DNA of 64,000 bases from Luteitalea sp. TBR-22 (GCF_016865485.1 NZ_AP024452.1:2936501-3000500), one strand, 5' to 3'; positions 47,350 through 55,358 are shown, counted from the stretch's first letter. Notes: generated by a model from the sequence alone, not told the origin. Numbers and translations are program-made.

Positions 47350-49443
47350 ATGTTATTCGTTCGCGTTCTGACCGTCGCTGTTCTGCTCTGTTTCTGTGCG
47401 CAACCTGCAGCCAGTGACGGGCAGTCCGCACCTGACCAGCCAACGTTCCGGCAGGGAACCCTTGTGGTGACCGTGGACGTCGTCGTCCGTGATTCGCGAG
47501 GGCGTCCTGTCCTCGACCTTGCAAGGCAGGATTTCGAGGTTCGCGAGAATGGAGCGCTTCAGTCGGTCCTATCTTTCGAGGCGCCCGCGGTTGGCCAGGG
47601 CGCGAGTTTCCCCGAGGCGGGTGTGAACAGTGCCGCAGTGTCGACTACGGCGTCTGCAAGTCAGTTGATCGGTCCGAACACTGGTGCAATCAACCGCAGA
47701 GCACTGCCCACGGCCATTGTGTTCGATCGGCTCGCGCCTCAGCCTCGGCAGCTCGCCTACGCCGCCAGTCTCGCCCACATCGAAGCTCTCGGCGCGGACC
47801 TACCACCTACGGGGATCTTCGTGCTCGACCCGCGGTTGCAGGTCGCCCAGGACTTCACGGGGCAGAAGCCGTCTCTGGTGCGAGCCCTCGACAGCGTGCG
47901 CAGGCGTGCGAACTGGGAGTACAGCTTCAGAGTTGCGAGTTCCGAGGACGACGCGGAGAGAGCGCTGCGCCAGGCGGCGGGCCTTCCTGCGCCCGCAGGT
48001 GCCAACGACGCCACGCAGTTCCTGCAGTTGGAGAGGGTACAAGCCGGTTATGCGGCTCTTGGCGGCCTGAGGCTGCTGGTCAAGGCAATGGCCGATCCGC
48101 CAGGTCGAAAGAGCGTGGTGCTCTTCTCCGAAGGACTGCTGCTGACCCGGGACCTCGAAGGTGATTTCGAGCGACTCATCGCCGAAGCGAACCGGGCGAA
48201 CGTCAGCTTCTACATCATCAACAGTGCAGGTCTGACCACTGTCAGTGATGAGTACCGCGCCAGCCAGCAGATTCAGTCTGCGGCGAAGACCATGCTCGAT
48301 TGCGATCCGAGCGTGAGCGTGTGCTCCGCGATAAGCGGACTCGACCGCGGTGAAGGACCGGACACGAATGCTCGGTCCTTCGACCAGACCGCCGGATTGA
48401 GCCGGCTAGCTCAGGACACTGGCGGAACCTTCGTACGAAATCGGAATGATTTCGACGTCGTGCTCCGGCGGATGCAGGACGACCGCCGTCATCATTACCT
48501 CCTGACGTACGCGTCGACGAACCCGACGCTGGATGGCACATTCAGGCCACTCAAGGTACAGGTGCGCCGGCGCGGCACGTCGGTTTCCGCCAGACGTGGC
48601 TTCGTGGCTTCTCGCGTCGAGTCCTCGAAGCCGTGGCTGTCCCGCGGCGATCCGGCCGTCCTGGCCTTGGAAGCGTCACCGCTTCCCAATGCGTTTCCGT
48701 CGATGCTGGATGTTGTTCGAGTCCCGTCGAATGACGGCGGGCGTGCTGCCATCGTCGTCGATGTGCCCATCGAGCACCTGACGGCATCGGCTGGCGCACC
48801 CACACCTTCACGCGTCGCCGTCGTGGTGGCGCGCGTGCGGGCGCTCAACGGCGATGTCATCCAGACGTTCGCGCAACGCTACGTGCTGGACGGGGCATTG
48901 TCCCTCAGAAATGGGCAGCAACCCCGACTGCGCTTTCTGTGTGCGGCTGTGCTTTCGCCGGGACCGTACACGGTCGAGAGCGCCGTCCATGACGAAGCAG
49001 GCCGGCGCAGCAGCGTGCGGGTGAAGTCCCTCGACATGCCGGCCGTTTCGAAGTTCTCAGCCGGGGACGTGTTCCTTGCCAGCAGGGTGGTTCCGATAAA
49101 GAGCGGGGACGTCGCAGAGGGCCATCCGTTCCTGACCCGCAGCGGGCACCTCGTCGAGCCCCTGGCCGGAACTCGCGTGAGTCGAGCGCAGCAGCCGGAG
49201 CTCATCGTCGCGGTGCCTCTCGACGGTCAAGCGACTCCGGGGCAGCTGACAATCAGCCTGAGCCGTGCCGGTGACGCGCCGCTCCAGGCGGCCATGCCGG
49301 TCGACGCGGGCGCCGGACCTGGTACCCAGGTATTTCGCATCCCGACAGGATCGCTGCAGGACGGCTCGTACACGCTGCAGGTGAGCGGCGATTCACAGGG
49401 CAACCGCTGGCTCCGGGAACTTCGGCTGACGGTGGCACCCTGA
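47350..49443 (+). CDS. VWFA-related exported protein, long form
   Basis: This 697-residue protein has a signal peptide (MLFVRVLTVAVLLCFCAQPAAS) and then the same VWFA-related domain as the gene at 45517. It has LVVTVDVVVRDSRGRPVLDL, DFEVRENGALQSV, TAIVFDRLAPQPRQLA, GRKSVVLFSEGLLL, FYIINSAGL and DTGGTFVRN. It adds about 280 C-terminal residues of beta-rich sequence. I chose the ATG at 47350 because AGGAG lies eight bases upstream; the ATG at 47329 lacks this. Base composition is less GC-rich than neighbouring chromosomal genes. It is divergent from the shorter paralogue. Confidence 0.85.
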   Translation: MLFVRVLTVAVLLCFCAQPAASDGQSAPDQPTFRQGTLVVTVDVVVRDSRGRPVLDLARQDFEVRENGALQSVLSFEAPAVGQGASFPEAGVNSAAVSTTASASQLIGPNTGAINRRALPTAIVFDRLAPQPRQLAYAASLAHIEALGADLPPTGIFVLDPRLQVAQDFTGQKPSLVRALDSVRRRANWEYSFRVASSEDDAERALRQAAGLPAPAGANDATQFLQLERVQAGYAALGGLRLLVKAMADPPGRKSVVLFSEGLLLTRDLEGDFERLIAEANRANVSFYIINSAGLTTVSDEYRASQQIQSAAKTMLDCDPSVSVCSAISGLDRGEGPDTNARSFDQTAGLSRLAQDTGGTFVRNRNDFDVVLRRMQDDRRHHYLLTYASTNPTLDGTFRPLKVQVRRRGTSVSARRGFVASRVESSKPWLSRGDPAVLALEASPLPNAFPSMLDVVRVPSNDGGRAAIVVDVPIEHLTASAGAPTPSRVAVVVARVRALNGDVIQTFAQRYVLDGALSLRNGQQPRLRFLCAAVLSPGPYTVESAVHDEAGRRSSVRVKSLDMPAVSKFSAGDVFLASRVVPIKSGDVAEGHPFLTRSGHLVEPLAGTRVSRAQQPELIVAVPLDGQATPGQLTISLSRAGDAPLQAAMPVDAGAGPGTQVFRIPTGSLQDGSYTLQVSGDSQGNRWLRELRLTVAP

Positions 49444-49470
49444 GGCTGGTAGATCTCGGGTTCGGGCTGC

Positions 49471-50388
49471 TCAGTCAGGCGGGCCGACAACGCGAGGGCT
49501 ACCGACTTCCGTCGTGAACCTTCGGAATGAGTCATACGTCGCCAGCCCCTCGACATACCGATCGCGCAGCGAGCCCTGCTGCCAGTACCACTCCCACATC
49601 TGCACGGGCACCCGGCGGGGCACGCCATCGACGGCGCCGAATGTGACCTCGAGATGGGTATAGAGGTCGGCGGCGCGCGGCTCCATGGTGGCTCGCAGCA
49701 ACTCGCCGGTGACGCCGTCCAGCACGAAACTGCCTTCGGTCCGCACATCCCGGCCGTTGCGGTCGCGGATGACGCGCAGACGCCCTCGCTCGCTGAAGGA
49801 GATCCGGCGAGCCGCGCGACCACTTTCGGCGACCATGCCGCGGTCGCGGAACTCGAACCGCCACTGATTCTCAGGGTGCAGGACGACCATCGGGAACGTC
49901 GGGATGTTGATGTTGCGCTCGATGTGTCCGAGGTTGTGGCGGGCGCTGTCCTCGACGATCGCCAGCAGCAGTGCGCGCACGTCGGCCGCTGGTGCCGAGA
50001 ACAGCTGACGCAGGCGTGCCTCCCGGCCCGCAAGGTCGCGGCCGTCGACGGCGAGCACGTCGCGATGAATCTGCCACGGCACTGACGGATCGTGGACCAG
50101 CAGCAGGTCGGACCGGAGGTGCCGCTCCTCGATCAGGCGACCCTTGCCAGGCGACTTTGGAACGGAGGCGGGCCACTGCCGCACCGTCTGCACGTACGCC
50201 TCGCGCGCCACGATGCCCTCGAGATCCCGGCCAAAGGCGACGACCTGCTCGCCGGCGAGTCGGAGCAGGTCGGTCGTGGTGGGACGCGCGCTGGAGACCG
50301 ATTGCGAGGCGCGCGCATTGTCGCGTGCGGGCACGAGGCTCGTGCCGCCCGCGACTGCAACGAGGCACATCACGGCGAAGATCCGCAT
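49471..50388 (-). CDS. Exported protein of unknown function
   Basis: This 305-residue protein starts at an ATG that gives a clean signal peptide (MRIFAVMCLVAVAGGTSLVPA); a longer frame begins at 50421. The mature part opens with a helical segment (LLRLAGEQVVAFGRDLEGIVAREAYVQT) that I associate with uncharacterised secreted Acidobacteria proteins. Beta-rich sequence follows with FVLDGVTGELLRATMEP and LYTHLEVTFGAVDGVPRRVPVQMWEWYW, reminiscent of outer-membrane lipoprotein-sorting folds. The function is unknown. It is the last gene before tRNA-Phe, inside the putative island. Confidence 0.7.
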   Translation of the reverse strand: MRIFAVMCLVAVAGGTSLVPARDNARASQSVSSARPTTTDLLRLAGEQVVAFGRDLEGIVAREAYVQTVRQWPASVPKSPGKGRLIEERHLRSDLLLVHDPSVPWQIHRDVLAVDGRDLAGREARLRQLFSAPAADVRALLLAIVEDSARHNLGHIERNINIPTFPMVVLHPENQWRFEFRDRGMVAESGRAARRISFSERGRLRVIRDRNGRDVRTEGSFVLDGVTGELLRATMEPRAADLYTHLEVTFGAVDGVPRRVPVQMWEWYWQQGSLRDRYVEGLATYDSFRRFTTEVGSPRVVGPPD

Positions 50389-50465
50389 CGAGTTCTGCCT
50401 GCCGACCGTCCGGTAGGGCAAGCGTAGCCGATCGCGTCCGTGAGGCTGTCGGCGCGAACGTCCGC

Positions 50466-50489
50466 GCGTCGGCCAAGGCCGACGCCTAC
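50466..50489 (-). repeat. REP-like element with GTAG head, copy A
   Basis: Read on the minus strand, GTAG is followed at once by a perfect palindrome of GCGTCGGCC and GGCCGACGC around a TT loop. GTAG followed by a palindrome is the layout of REP elements mobilised by RAYT proteins. Confidence 0.6.
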
Positions 50490-50545
50490 ACCCGGAGGCG
50501 GCGAGCTGCCGCGCTAGGGCTTTGTGACTGACTGGAGAGGGGAGA

Positions 50546-50621
50546 TGGTGCCGAGGGCCAGAATCGAACTGGCGACACTACGATTTTCAGTCGTATGCTC
50601 TACCAACTGAGCTACCTCGGC
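50546..50621 (-). tRNA. tRNA-Phe (GAA)
   Basis: The 76-base gene on the minus strand begins GCCGAGGTAGCTCAG and ends with encoded CCA. The acceptor stem pairs GCCGAGG with CCTCGGC, and the discriminator is A. The anticodon loop is CTGAAAA with anticodon GAA between a 5-bp stem (TACGA/TCGTA). The T arm has the GTTCGATTC-type loop. Its 3' 28 bases are duplicated at 44350. Confidence 0.97.
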
Positions 50622-50675
50622 ACGAAGTAGCGGGCGGAACAACCCGCGAAGCATAGCACAGCCTCGCGTGAGTGG

Positions 50676-50701
50676 GTAGGGTCGGCTGCGCGCAGCCGAC
50701 C
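50676..50701 (+). repeat. REP-like element with GTAG head, copy B
   Basis: GTAG (50676-50679) is followed by a perfect 22-base palindrome whose half is GGTCGGCTGCG. Copy A, on the opposite strand across tRNA-Phe, shares GTAG plus the GTCGGC core. The two heads face each other. Confidence 0.6.
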
Positions 50702-50839
50702 ATCTCTCCATGCAGTGTGTGAGGCAGGGGAGGCGGCCAGGGAAATCCGCCGGGACGGACCTCCGCAAACCCTACCAACTTCTTGTAACGCCCCGCCCCC
50801 GCCCGGCGTTTCGCTGGGCGGGCACGGGCGGCGCGGAGA

Positions 50840-51868
50840 TCAGCCGGCGACCGGCTCCGGAGTCGTCGGCGCGAGGCCCAACTCCTTGCGGAGCCGCTCG
50901 TCGATGGCCTGGTACGTCGCCGGGTTGTCCTTCAGGAACTGCTTCACGTTCTCGCGGCCCTGGCCGAGGCGCTCGCCGCTGTACGAGAACCACGTGCCGC
51001 TCTTGTCGACGATCTTCCGCTCCACGGCGAGGTCGAGCAGGTCGCCTTCCTTGGAGATGCCCTCGCCGTACATGACGTCGAACTCGGCCTCGCGGAACGG
51101 CGGCGCCACCTTGTTCTTCACGATCTTGACGCGCGTGCGCCCACCGGTGACCTGGTCGCCGTCCTTGATGGCGCCGATGCGGCGGATGTCGATGCGGACC
51201 GACGAGTAGAACTTCAGCGCCCGCCCGCCGGTCGTCGTTTCGGGGTTGCCGAACATCACGCCGATCTTCTCGCGCAGCTGGTTGATGAAGATGAGGCAGG
51301 TCTTGCTCTTGGCCACCACGCCGGTCAGCTTGCGCAAGGCCTGCGACATGAGGCGCGCCTGCAAGCCCATCTGCTGGTCGCCCATCTCGCCCTCGATCTC
51401 AGCGCGCGGCACCAGCGCCGCCACCGAGTCGACCACCACCACGTCGACACTGCCCGAGCGCACCAGCACCTCGACGATCTCGAGGGCCTGCTCACCGTTG
51501 TCGGGCTGCGACACCAGCAGGTCCTCGAGGTTCACCCCGAGCTTCTGCGCGTAGGAGGCGTCGAGCGCATGCTCCGCGTCGACGAACGCCGCCATGCCGC
51601 CCAGCTTCTGCGCCTGGGCAATCACCTGCAGCGCCAGTGTCGTCTTGCCCGACGACTCGGGCCCGAACACCTCGATCACCCGGCCGCGAGGCACGCCGCC
51701 GACGCCGAGCGCGTAATCGAGGCTGATCGAGCCGGTCGAGATGCTCGGGATGGCCACGGCATCCTTCTGCCCGAGCCGCATGATCGAGCCCTTGCCGAAC
51801 TGCTTCTCGATTTGGCCCACGGCCATCTCGATGGCGCGCACGCGTTCCTTCAGGTCGTCAACGGGCAT
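50840..51868 (-). CDS. recA: Recombinase A
   Basis: This 342-residue protein drives homologous strand exchange and stimulates LexA self-cleavage. Walker A is GPESSGKT (69-76). Other landmarks are [42 protein letters not shown] and [28 protein letters not shown]. The length is normal. The ATG at 51868 is preceded by AGGAG at eight bases; a GTG directly before it is a less likely start. A strong sigma-70 promoter lies about 80 bases upstream. The gene after it in the transcription direction is tRNA-Phe on the same strand. Confidence 0.98.
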   Translation of the reverse strand: MPVDDLKERVRAIEMAVGQIEKQFGKGSIMRLGQKDAVAIPSISTGSISLDYALGVGGVPRGRVIEVFGPESSGKTTLALQVIAQAQKLGGMAAFVDAEHALDASYAQKLGVNLEDLLVSQPDNGEQALEIVEVLVRSGSVDVVVVDSVAALVPRAEIEGEMGDQQMGLQARLMSQALRKLTGVVAKSKTCLIFINQLREKIGVMFGNPETTTGGRALKFYSSVRIDIRRIGAIKDGDQVTGGRTRVKIVKNKVAPPFREAEFDVMYGEGISKEGDLLDLAVERKIVDKSGTWFSYSGERLGQGRENVKQFLKDNPATYQAIDERLRKELGLAPTTPEPVAG

Positions 51869-51949
51869 CACTCGTACTCCTTGCGGTCGGAAAAGGCAGA
51901 CAGGCCAGCCGTGCCGCCGTGCGGCAGGCGCTTCGCTGACGCCTTCGTC

Positions 51950-51978
51950 ATTCTAGGGGCGTGCCAGCCGGCTGTCAA
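51950..51978 (-). promoter_or_regulatory. recA promoter
   Basis: On the minus strand TTGACA (51978-51973) and TAGAAT (51955-51950) are separated by 17 bases: a consensus -35 and a five-of-six -10. Transcription should start near 51943, giving a leader of about 75 bases. Confidence 0.85.
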
Positions 51979-51985
51979 GCGAAAG

Positions 51986-51997
51986 TCTGTCGACAGA
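51986..51997. promoter_or_regulatory. Palindrome upstream of the recA promoter
   Basis: TCTGTCGACAGA is a perfect 12-base palindrome seven bases upstream of the recA -35 box. Its place suggests a regulator site, possibly for the SOS response. The consensus of the local LexA is unknown to me, so the assignment is open. Confidence 0.4.
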
Positions 51998-52087
51998 TTG
52001 TGATTAAGCGTCCTGTTCCTAGTGACTTGCGGGCGATGAGCACTTTCGCCACTGGGGACAGGGCTCGCAGCATCTGCACCCTTCAGG

Positions 52088-52122
52088 TTGCCGGGGTGGA
52101 GCAGGATTGCTACTGTCGCCGG
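52088..52122 (+). promoter_or_regulatory. Promoter of leaderless ydjM-like gene
   Basis: TTGCCG (52088-52093) and TACTGT (52111-52116) are 17 bases apart, and the ATG at 52123 begins six bases after the -10 box. Transcription is predicted to start at the ATG. Confidence 0.7.
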
Positions 52123-52665
52123 ATGCCCAGCCCCCTGGGGCACGCGCTGGCCGGTGTGGCGGTCGGCGTGCTCGCCGCCGGTCCCCGCACCCTCGTTCGT
52201 CACCTCGATCCGCCGGCCGCGCGGCGTCCCGTGGATACCGCGGTCCTGGCGATGTTGCCCTTCGCCGCGCTCGGGGCGCTGCCCGACATCGACCTGCTGT
52301 TCGGCGTGCATTCCATGTACACGCACAGCCTCGGCGCCGTGGTCGTGGTGCTGCTGGTCGCTCGCGTCCTGACCGGCGGGTGGCGCTGGGCCATCGCCGC
52401 CAGCCTGGCCTACGCCTCGCACATCCTGCTCGACTGGCTCGGCCACGACACGACGGCGCCGATCGGCGTCATGGCCTTGTGGCCGCTGCGGCCCGACTTC
52501 TACCAGTCGGACCTTCACCTGTTCCTGCCCATCTCCCGCCGGTACTGGGTGCCGGGCTTCCTTGCGCACAACCTCACCGCCGTCGCCAGGGAAGTCCTGT
52601 GCATCGGCCCGCTCGCCTTCTTCGCCTACTGGCGACTCACGCGCGTGGCCGGCAAGCGGATGTAA
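52123..52665 (+). CDS. Membrane-bound metal-dependent hydrolase (YdjM/DUF457-like)
   Basis: This 180-residue protein has about four transmembrane helices. It has the family residues SPLGHALAG near the N-terminus, PDIDLLFG (near residue 64), YTHSLG and HILLDWLGHDT. The conserved His and Asp are predicted metal ligands facing one side of the membrane. E. coli YdjM belongs to this family and is SOS-induced, so its position divergent from recA, about 130 bases from the recA start site, is suggestive. The start is fixed by the -10 box six bases upstream. The substrate is unknown. Confidence 0.85.
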   Translation: MPSPLGHALAGVAVGVLAAGPRTLVRHLDPPAARRPVDTAVLAMLPFAALGALPDIDLLFGVHSMYTHSLGAVVVVLLVARVLTGGWRWAIAASLAYASHILLDWLGHDTTAPIGVMALWPLRPDFYQSDLHLFLPISRRYWVPGFLAHNLTAVAREVLCIGPLAFFAYWRLTRVAGKRM

Positions 52666-52680
52666 GCAGAGCATCCGGAC

Positions 52681-52708
52681 GGGAGTCGGGAGACGGGAGT
52701 CGGGAATC
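52681..52708 (+). repeat. Heptad G-tract array, plus orientation
   Basis: Four consecutive seven-base units (GGGAGTC, GGGAGAC, GGGAGTC, GGGAATC) start 15 bases after the stop of the ydjM-like gene. GGG-N4-GGG-N4-GGG-N4-GGG is a canonical G-quadruplex motif on the coding strand of that gene. Confidence 0.85.
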
Positions 52709-52832
52709 GAGGCGCGTCGGGCCGCGGGCGCTTCTCCCGTCGTCTGGCCTGCGGCGCAGGTGATCACGCTGTGTGGACGGCAGGGCCGAGGGATTCTGAC
52801 AGCGGCCGTGCGCCGGTCCGTACCTCCTGTCT

Positions 52833-52863
52833 CCGACTCCCGACTCCCGACTCCCGATTCCCG
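52833..52863 (-). repeat. Heptad G-tract array, minus orientation
   Basis: On the minus strand the same heptads occur as GGGAATC, then GGGAGTC three times. The array begins three bases past the stop of the 3-hydroxyacyl-CoA dehydrogenase gene. It mirrors the array at 52681 across 124 bases, and the two could also pair into a long imperfect stem. Confidence 0.85.
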
Positions 52864-52865
52864 CT

Positions 52866-53720
52866 CTACGCGTAGTGGTAGAAGCCGCGCCCCGTCTTGC
52901 GCCCCAGGTGGCCGGCCGCGACCATCCGGCGGAGCAGGGGACAGACGCGGTACTTCGGATCGCCCAGCCCCTGGTGCAGCACGTCGAGGATCGCGACGCA
53001 CACGTCGAGGCCGATGAAGTCGGCCAGCGTGAGGGGCCCCATGGGGTGGTTCATCCCGAGCTTCATCACCGAGTCGATCGCCTCGGCCGTGCCGACGCCC
53101 TCCATCAGCGCGAAGACCGCCTCGTTGATCATCGGCATCAGGATCCGGTTGGCGATGAACCCGGGGTAGTCGCTCGCCGGGATGCCCGTCTTCCCGAGGC
53201 GCCGGCACAGCTCCTCGGCCAGCGCCATCGACGCATCGGACGTCGCCTGGCCGCGGATCAACTCGACCAGTTGCATCAACGGCACCGGGTTCATGAAGTG
53301 CATCCCGAGCACCTGCTCGGGCCGACGCGTCGCCGCGGCGATCTCGGTGATCGAGATCGAGGACGTGTTGGTCGCCAACACCACGTCTTCGCGCACCAGC
53401 GCATCGAGCTTCGCGAAGAGCTCGCGCTTGGCGTCGCGCTGCTCCACGATCGCCTCGACCACGTAGTCGGCATCGGCGAGGTGGTCGATGGAGCCGAAGA
53501 AGGCGAGGCGCCCCAGCGTCGCGTCGCGATCCTCGGCGCTCAGCGTGCCCTTCTCGACGAACTTGCCGAGGCTCTTGCTGATCGTCGCCTTCGCCTTGTC
53601 GAGCGCTGGCGCCGACACGTCGACGAGGCGCACGTCGAACCCGCGCTGCGCGAACGTCTGCGCAATGCCGTTGCCCATCGTGCCCGACCCGATCACGCCT
53701 ATCAGTTGGATGTTGGTCAT
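52866..53720 (-). CDS. 3-hydroxybutyryl-CoA dehydrogenase
   Basis: This 284-residue NAD-dependent enzyme oxidises or reduces the 3-hydroxyacyl-CoA/3-ketoacyl-CoA pair. The Rossmann motif is GVIGSGTMGNGIAQ at the start, then TNTSSISITEIA, GMHFMNPVPLMQLVELI (catalytic His) and YPGFIANRILMPMINEA. The C-terminal domain has GMNHPMGPLTLADFIGLD and ends GRKTGRGFYHY. It matches the Hbd/PaaH type. It follows the thiolase gene by 38 bases on the same strand, so the two probably interconvert acetyl-CoA and 3-hydroxybutyryl-CoA in short-chain fatty acid or PHB-type metabolism. Confidence 0.95.
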   Translation of the reverse strand: MTNIQLIGVIGSGTMGNGIAQTFAQRGFDVRLVDVSAPALDKAKATISKSLGKFVEKGTLSAEDRDATLGRLAFFGSIDHLADADYVVEAIVEQRDAKRELFAKLDALVREDVVLATNTSSISITEIAAATRRPEQVLGMHFMNPVPLMQLVELIRGQATSDASMALAEELCRRLGKTGIPASDYPGFIANRILMPMINEAVFALMEGVGTAEAIDSVMKLGMNHPMGPLTLADFIGLDVCVAILDVLHQGLGDPKYRVCPLLRRMVAAGHLGRKTGRGFYHYA

Positions 53721-53758
53721 GTGCGTCACGGCGTCGGCCGGGGGCGACGCCTGCGTCC

Positions 53759-54946
53759 TCAGGGGCGTTCGATCGCGAGGGCGACGCCGTTGCCGCCGCC
53801 GAGGCACAACGCGGCGACGCCGCGTCGGAGGTTCCGGCGTTCCAGCGCGTGCAGCAGCGTGACGAGCACGCGCGCGCCACTGGCGCCGATCGGGTGGCCG
53901 AGCGCCACCGCGCCGCCGTGGACGTTGACCTTGTCCTCGGGGATGCCCAACTCTCCCGTGACGGCGATTGCCTGCACCGAGAACGCCTCGTTGATCTCGA
54001 ACAGGTCGACCGAGTCCATCGTCCAGTCGGCCTTCTCGAGGACGGTGCGGATGGCCGGCACCGGGGTCATCATCACCCACTTCGGCTCGAGGCCGGAGGT
54101 CGCCTGCGCGACGATGCGCGCCCGCACCGTGAGCCCGCGCTCGGCGGCCACGTCGTCGGCCGCGATCACCAGGGCGGCGGCGCCGTCGTTCACCCCGGGC
54201 GCGTTGCCGGCCGTGACGGTGCCATTGGCATCGAAGGCCGGCCGCAACTTCGCCAACGCCTCGACCGACGTGTCCTCGCGCACCGACTCGTCGCGGTCGA
54301 CGACGATGGCCGGACCCTTCTTCTGCGGAATGGTGACCGGCAGGATCTCGGCCGAGAAGGCGCCCTCGCGCTGCGCCTGGGCCGCCTTCTGGTGGCTGCG
54401 CACCGCGTAGGCGTCCTGCGCCTCGCGGCCGATGCCGTACTTGCCGGCGACGGCCTCGCCGGTCATGCCCATGTGCCAGTTGTCGACCGCGCACCACAGG
54501 CCGTCCTGGATCATGCTGTCGACCACCTGCGCGTGGCCCATGCGGAACCCCTCGCGGGCCCGCGGGAGGAGGTATGGCGCCTGGCTCATCGACTCCATGC
54601 CGCCGGCAACGACGATGTCGCGATCACCTGTGGCGATGCCCTGGGCGGCGAGCATGACGGCACGTAGCCCCGAGCCGCACACCATGTTCACGTTGAGCGC
54701 CGGCACCTCGGCAGGCAGGCCAGCCGTCAGGGCCGCCTGCCGTGCCGGATGCTGGCCCAGCCCGGCCGACACGACGTTGCCGAGGATGCACTCGTCGATG
54801 TCGTCGGGTGCCAGCCCCGCCCGTGTCACGGCCTCCCGGAGCACGAGGGCCCCGAGTTGCGGCGCGGTGAAATCCTTGAGCCCGCCGAGGAACTTGCCGG
54901 TGGGCGTGCGAACGGCGGAGACGATGACGGCCTGACGTTGGCGCAT
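53759..54946 (-). CDS. Acetyl-CoA C-acetyltransferase (thiolase)
   Basis: This 395-residue thiolase condenses or cleaves acetoacetyl-CoA. The nucleophile is Cys90 in [11 protein letters not shown]. The second catalytic part has [24 protein letters not shown] (His) and Cys381 in CLGGGNG. The length and motifs are those of biosynthetic-type tetrameric thiolases. GGAGGT lies seven bases before the ATG. It is the first gene of a two-gene operon with the 3-hydroxyacyl-CoA dehydrogenase. Confidence 0.95.
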   Translation of the reverse strand: MRQRQAVIVSAVRTPTGKFLGGLKDFTAPQLGALVLREAVTRAGLAPDDIDECILGNVVSAGLGQHPARQAALTAGLPAEVPALNVNMVCGSGLRAVMLAAQGIATGDRDIVVAGGMESMSQAPYLLPRAREGFRMGHAQVVDSMIQDGLWCAVDNWHMGMTGEAVAGKYGIGREAQDAYAVRSHQKAAQAQREGAFSAEILPVTIPQKKGPAIVVDRDESVREDTSVEALAKLRPAFDANGTVTAGNAPGVNDGAAALVIAADDVAAERGLTVRARIVAQATSGLEPKWVMMTPVPAIRTVLEKADWTMDSVDLFEINEAFSVQAIAVTGELGIPEDKVNVHGGAVALGHPIGASGARVLVTLLHALERRNLRRGVAALCLGGGNGVALAIERP

Positions 54947-55073
54947 GGCGGGGACCTCCCCGGGAGGGGCTCCGTACAGCCTACCCGAACCGCCATGCCG
55001 AGGGGGCAGGCGTCGGTTTTCGTAGACTCGCCGGTCTGCGCCTCCGGCGCGACGGCGCCCGGACAGGGGCTGC

Positions 55074-55085
55074 TATGCTGCGGCC
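55074..55085 (+). promoter_or_regulatory. -10 box for leaderless dciA-like gene
   Basis: TATGCT (55074-55079) ends six bases before the GTG at 55086. The -35 region is not recognisable. It probably drives the whole downstream maf-ccm operon. Confidence 0.55.
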
Positions 55086-55358
55086 GTGTTCTCCTCCAAG
55101 GAACTGGCGCCCGGCACCATCATGAAACTGATTGCCGCCCAACCCCACAGCTGGGGCAAGGTCGAGGCGTCGTGGCATCTGGCCGTGGGCGGGGCCATGG
55201 CGCGCCTGAGCAGTCCCATCCGTGAGGCCGATGGCGTCATCTACGTGCGGGCCAAGGACGGACGGGTGGCTGAACAACTCGACCTGCATCGGCGTGTGAT
55301 CGAGGGGCGGCTCCGCGAGCTGCTCGGCGATGCGGGACGAACCTTCTCGGTGATCTAG
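55086..55358 (+). CDS. DciA/DUF721 family protein
   Basis: This 90-residue protein has the DUF721 core: a helix, then WHLAVGGAMARLSSPI, then GVIYVRAKDGRVAEQLDLHRRVIEGRLRELLG. DciA loads the replicative helicase in bacteria that lack DnaC/DnaI; short members may differ. The start is GTG, and the predicted mRNA is leaderless. The stop touches the ATG of maf with no gap. It heads the operon that continues into cytochrome c maturation, which seems a chance grouping of housekeeping genes. Confidence 0.8.
   Translation: MFSSKELAPGTIMKLIAAQPHSWGKVEASWHLAVGGAMARLSSPIREADGVIYVRAKDGRVAEQLDLHRRVIEGRLRELLGDAGRTFSVI

Larger units (their letters stand above)
44350..50573. mobile_element. Putative integrated genomic island at tRNA-Phe
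   Basis: The region is bounded by two identical 29-bp sequences, one being the 3' end of the intact tRNA-Phe gene (50545-50573) and the other an isolated copy (44350-44378) in the same orientation. This is the footprint left by tyrosine-recombinase elements that insert in the 3' end of a tRNA gene. The 6.2-kb interior has a toxin-antitoxin operon, an orphan antitoxin, two VWFA-related genes and two unknown genes. Some of its sequence is less GC-rich than its surroundings (line 47641: 33 of 60 GC, against 45 of 60 at 60541). No integrase is visible, so it is probably a degraded or non-autonomous element. Confidence 0.7.

Noticed and set aside
44350-50573. Integrase or transposase gene inside the putative island
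   Set aside because: Both strands were examined; no frame shows tyrosine or serine recombinase or DDE motifs.
50680-50701. 22-base palindrome as a terminator of recA
   Set aside because: No T tract follows, it is 139 bases past the stop, and the GTAG head with a matching copy nearby fits a REP-like element better.
51986-51997. Calling the palindrome upstream of recA a LexA box
   Set aside because: Position is suggestive, but I do not know the LexA consensus for this lineage, so only a generic regulatory site is reported.
52681-52863. Heptad arrays as a CRISPR array
   Set aside because: Units of seven bases without spacers and no cas genes; this is a simple tandem repeat.
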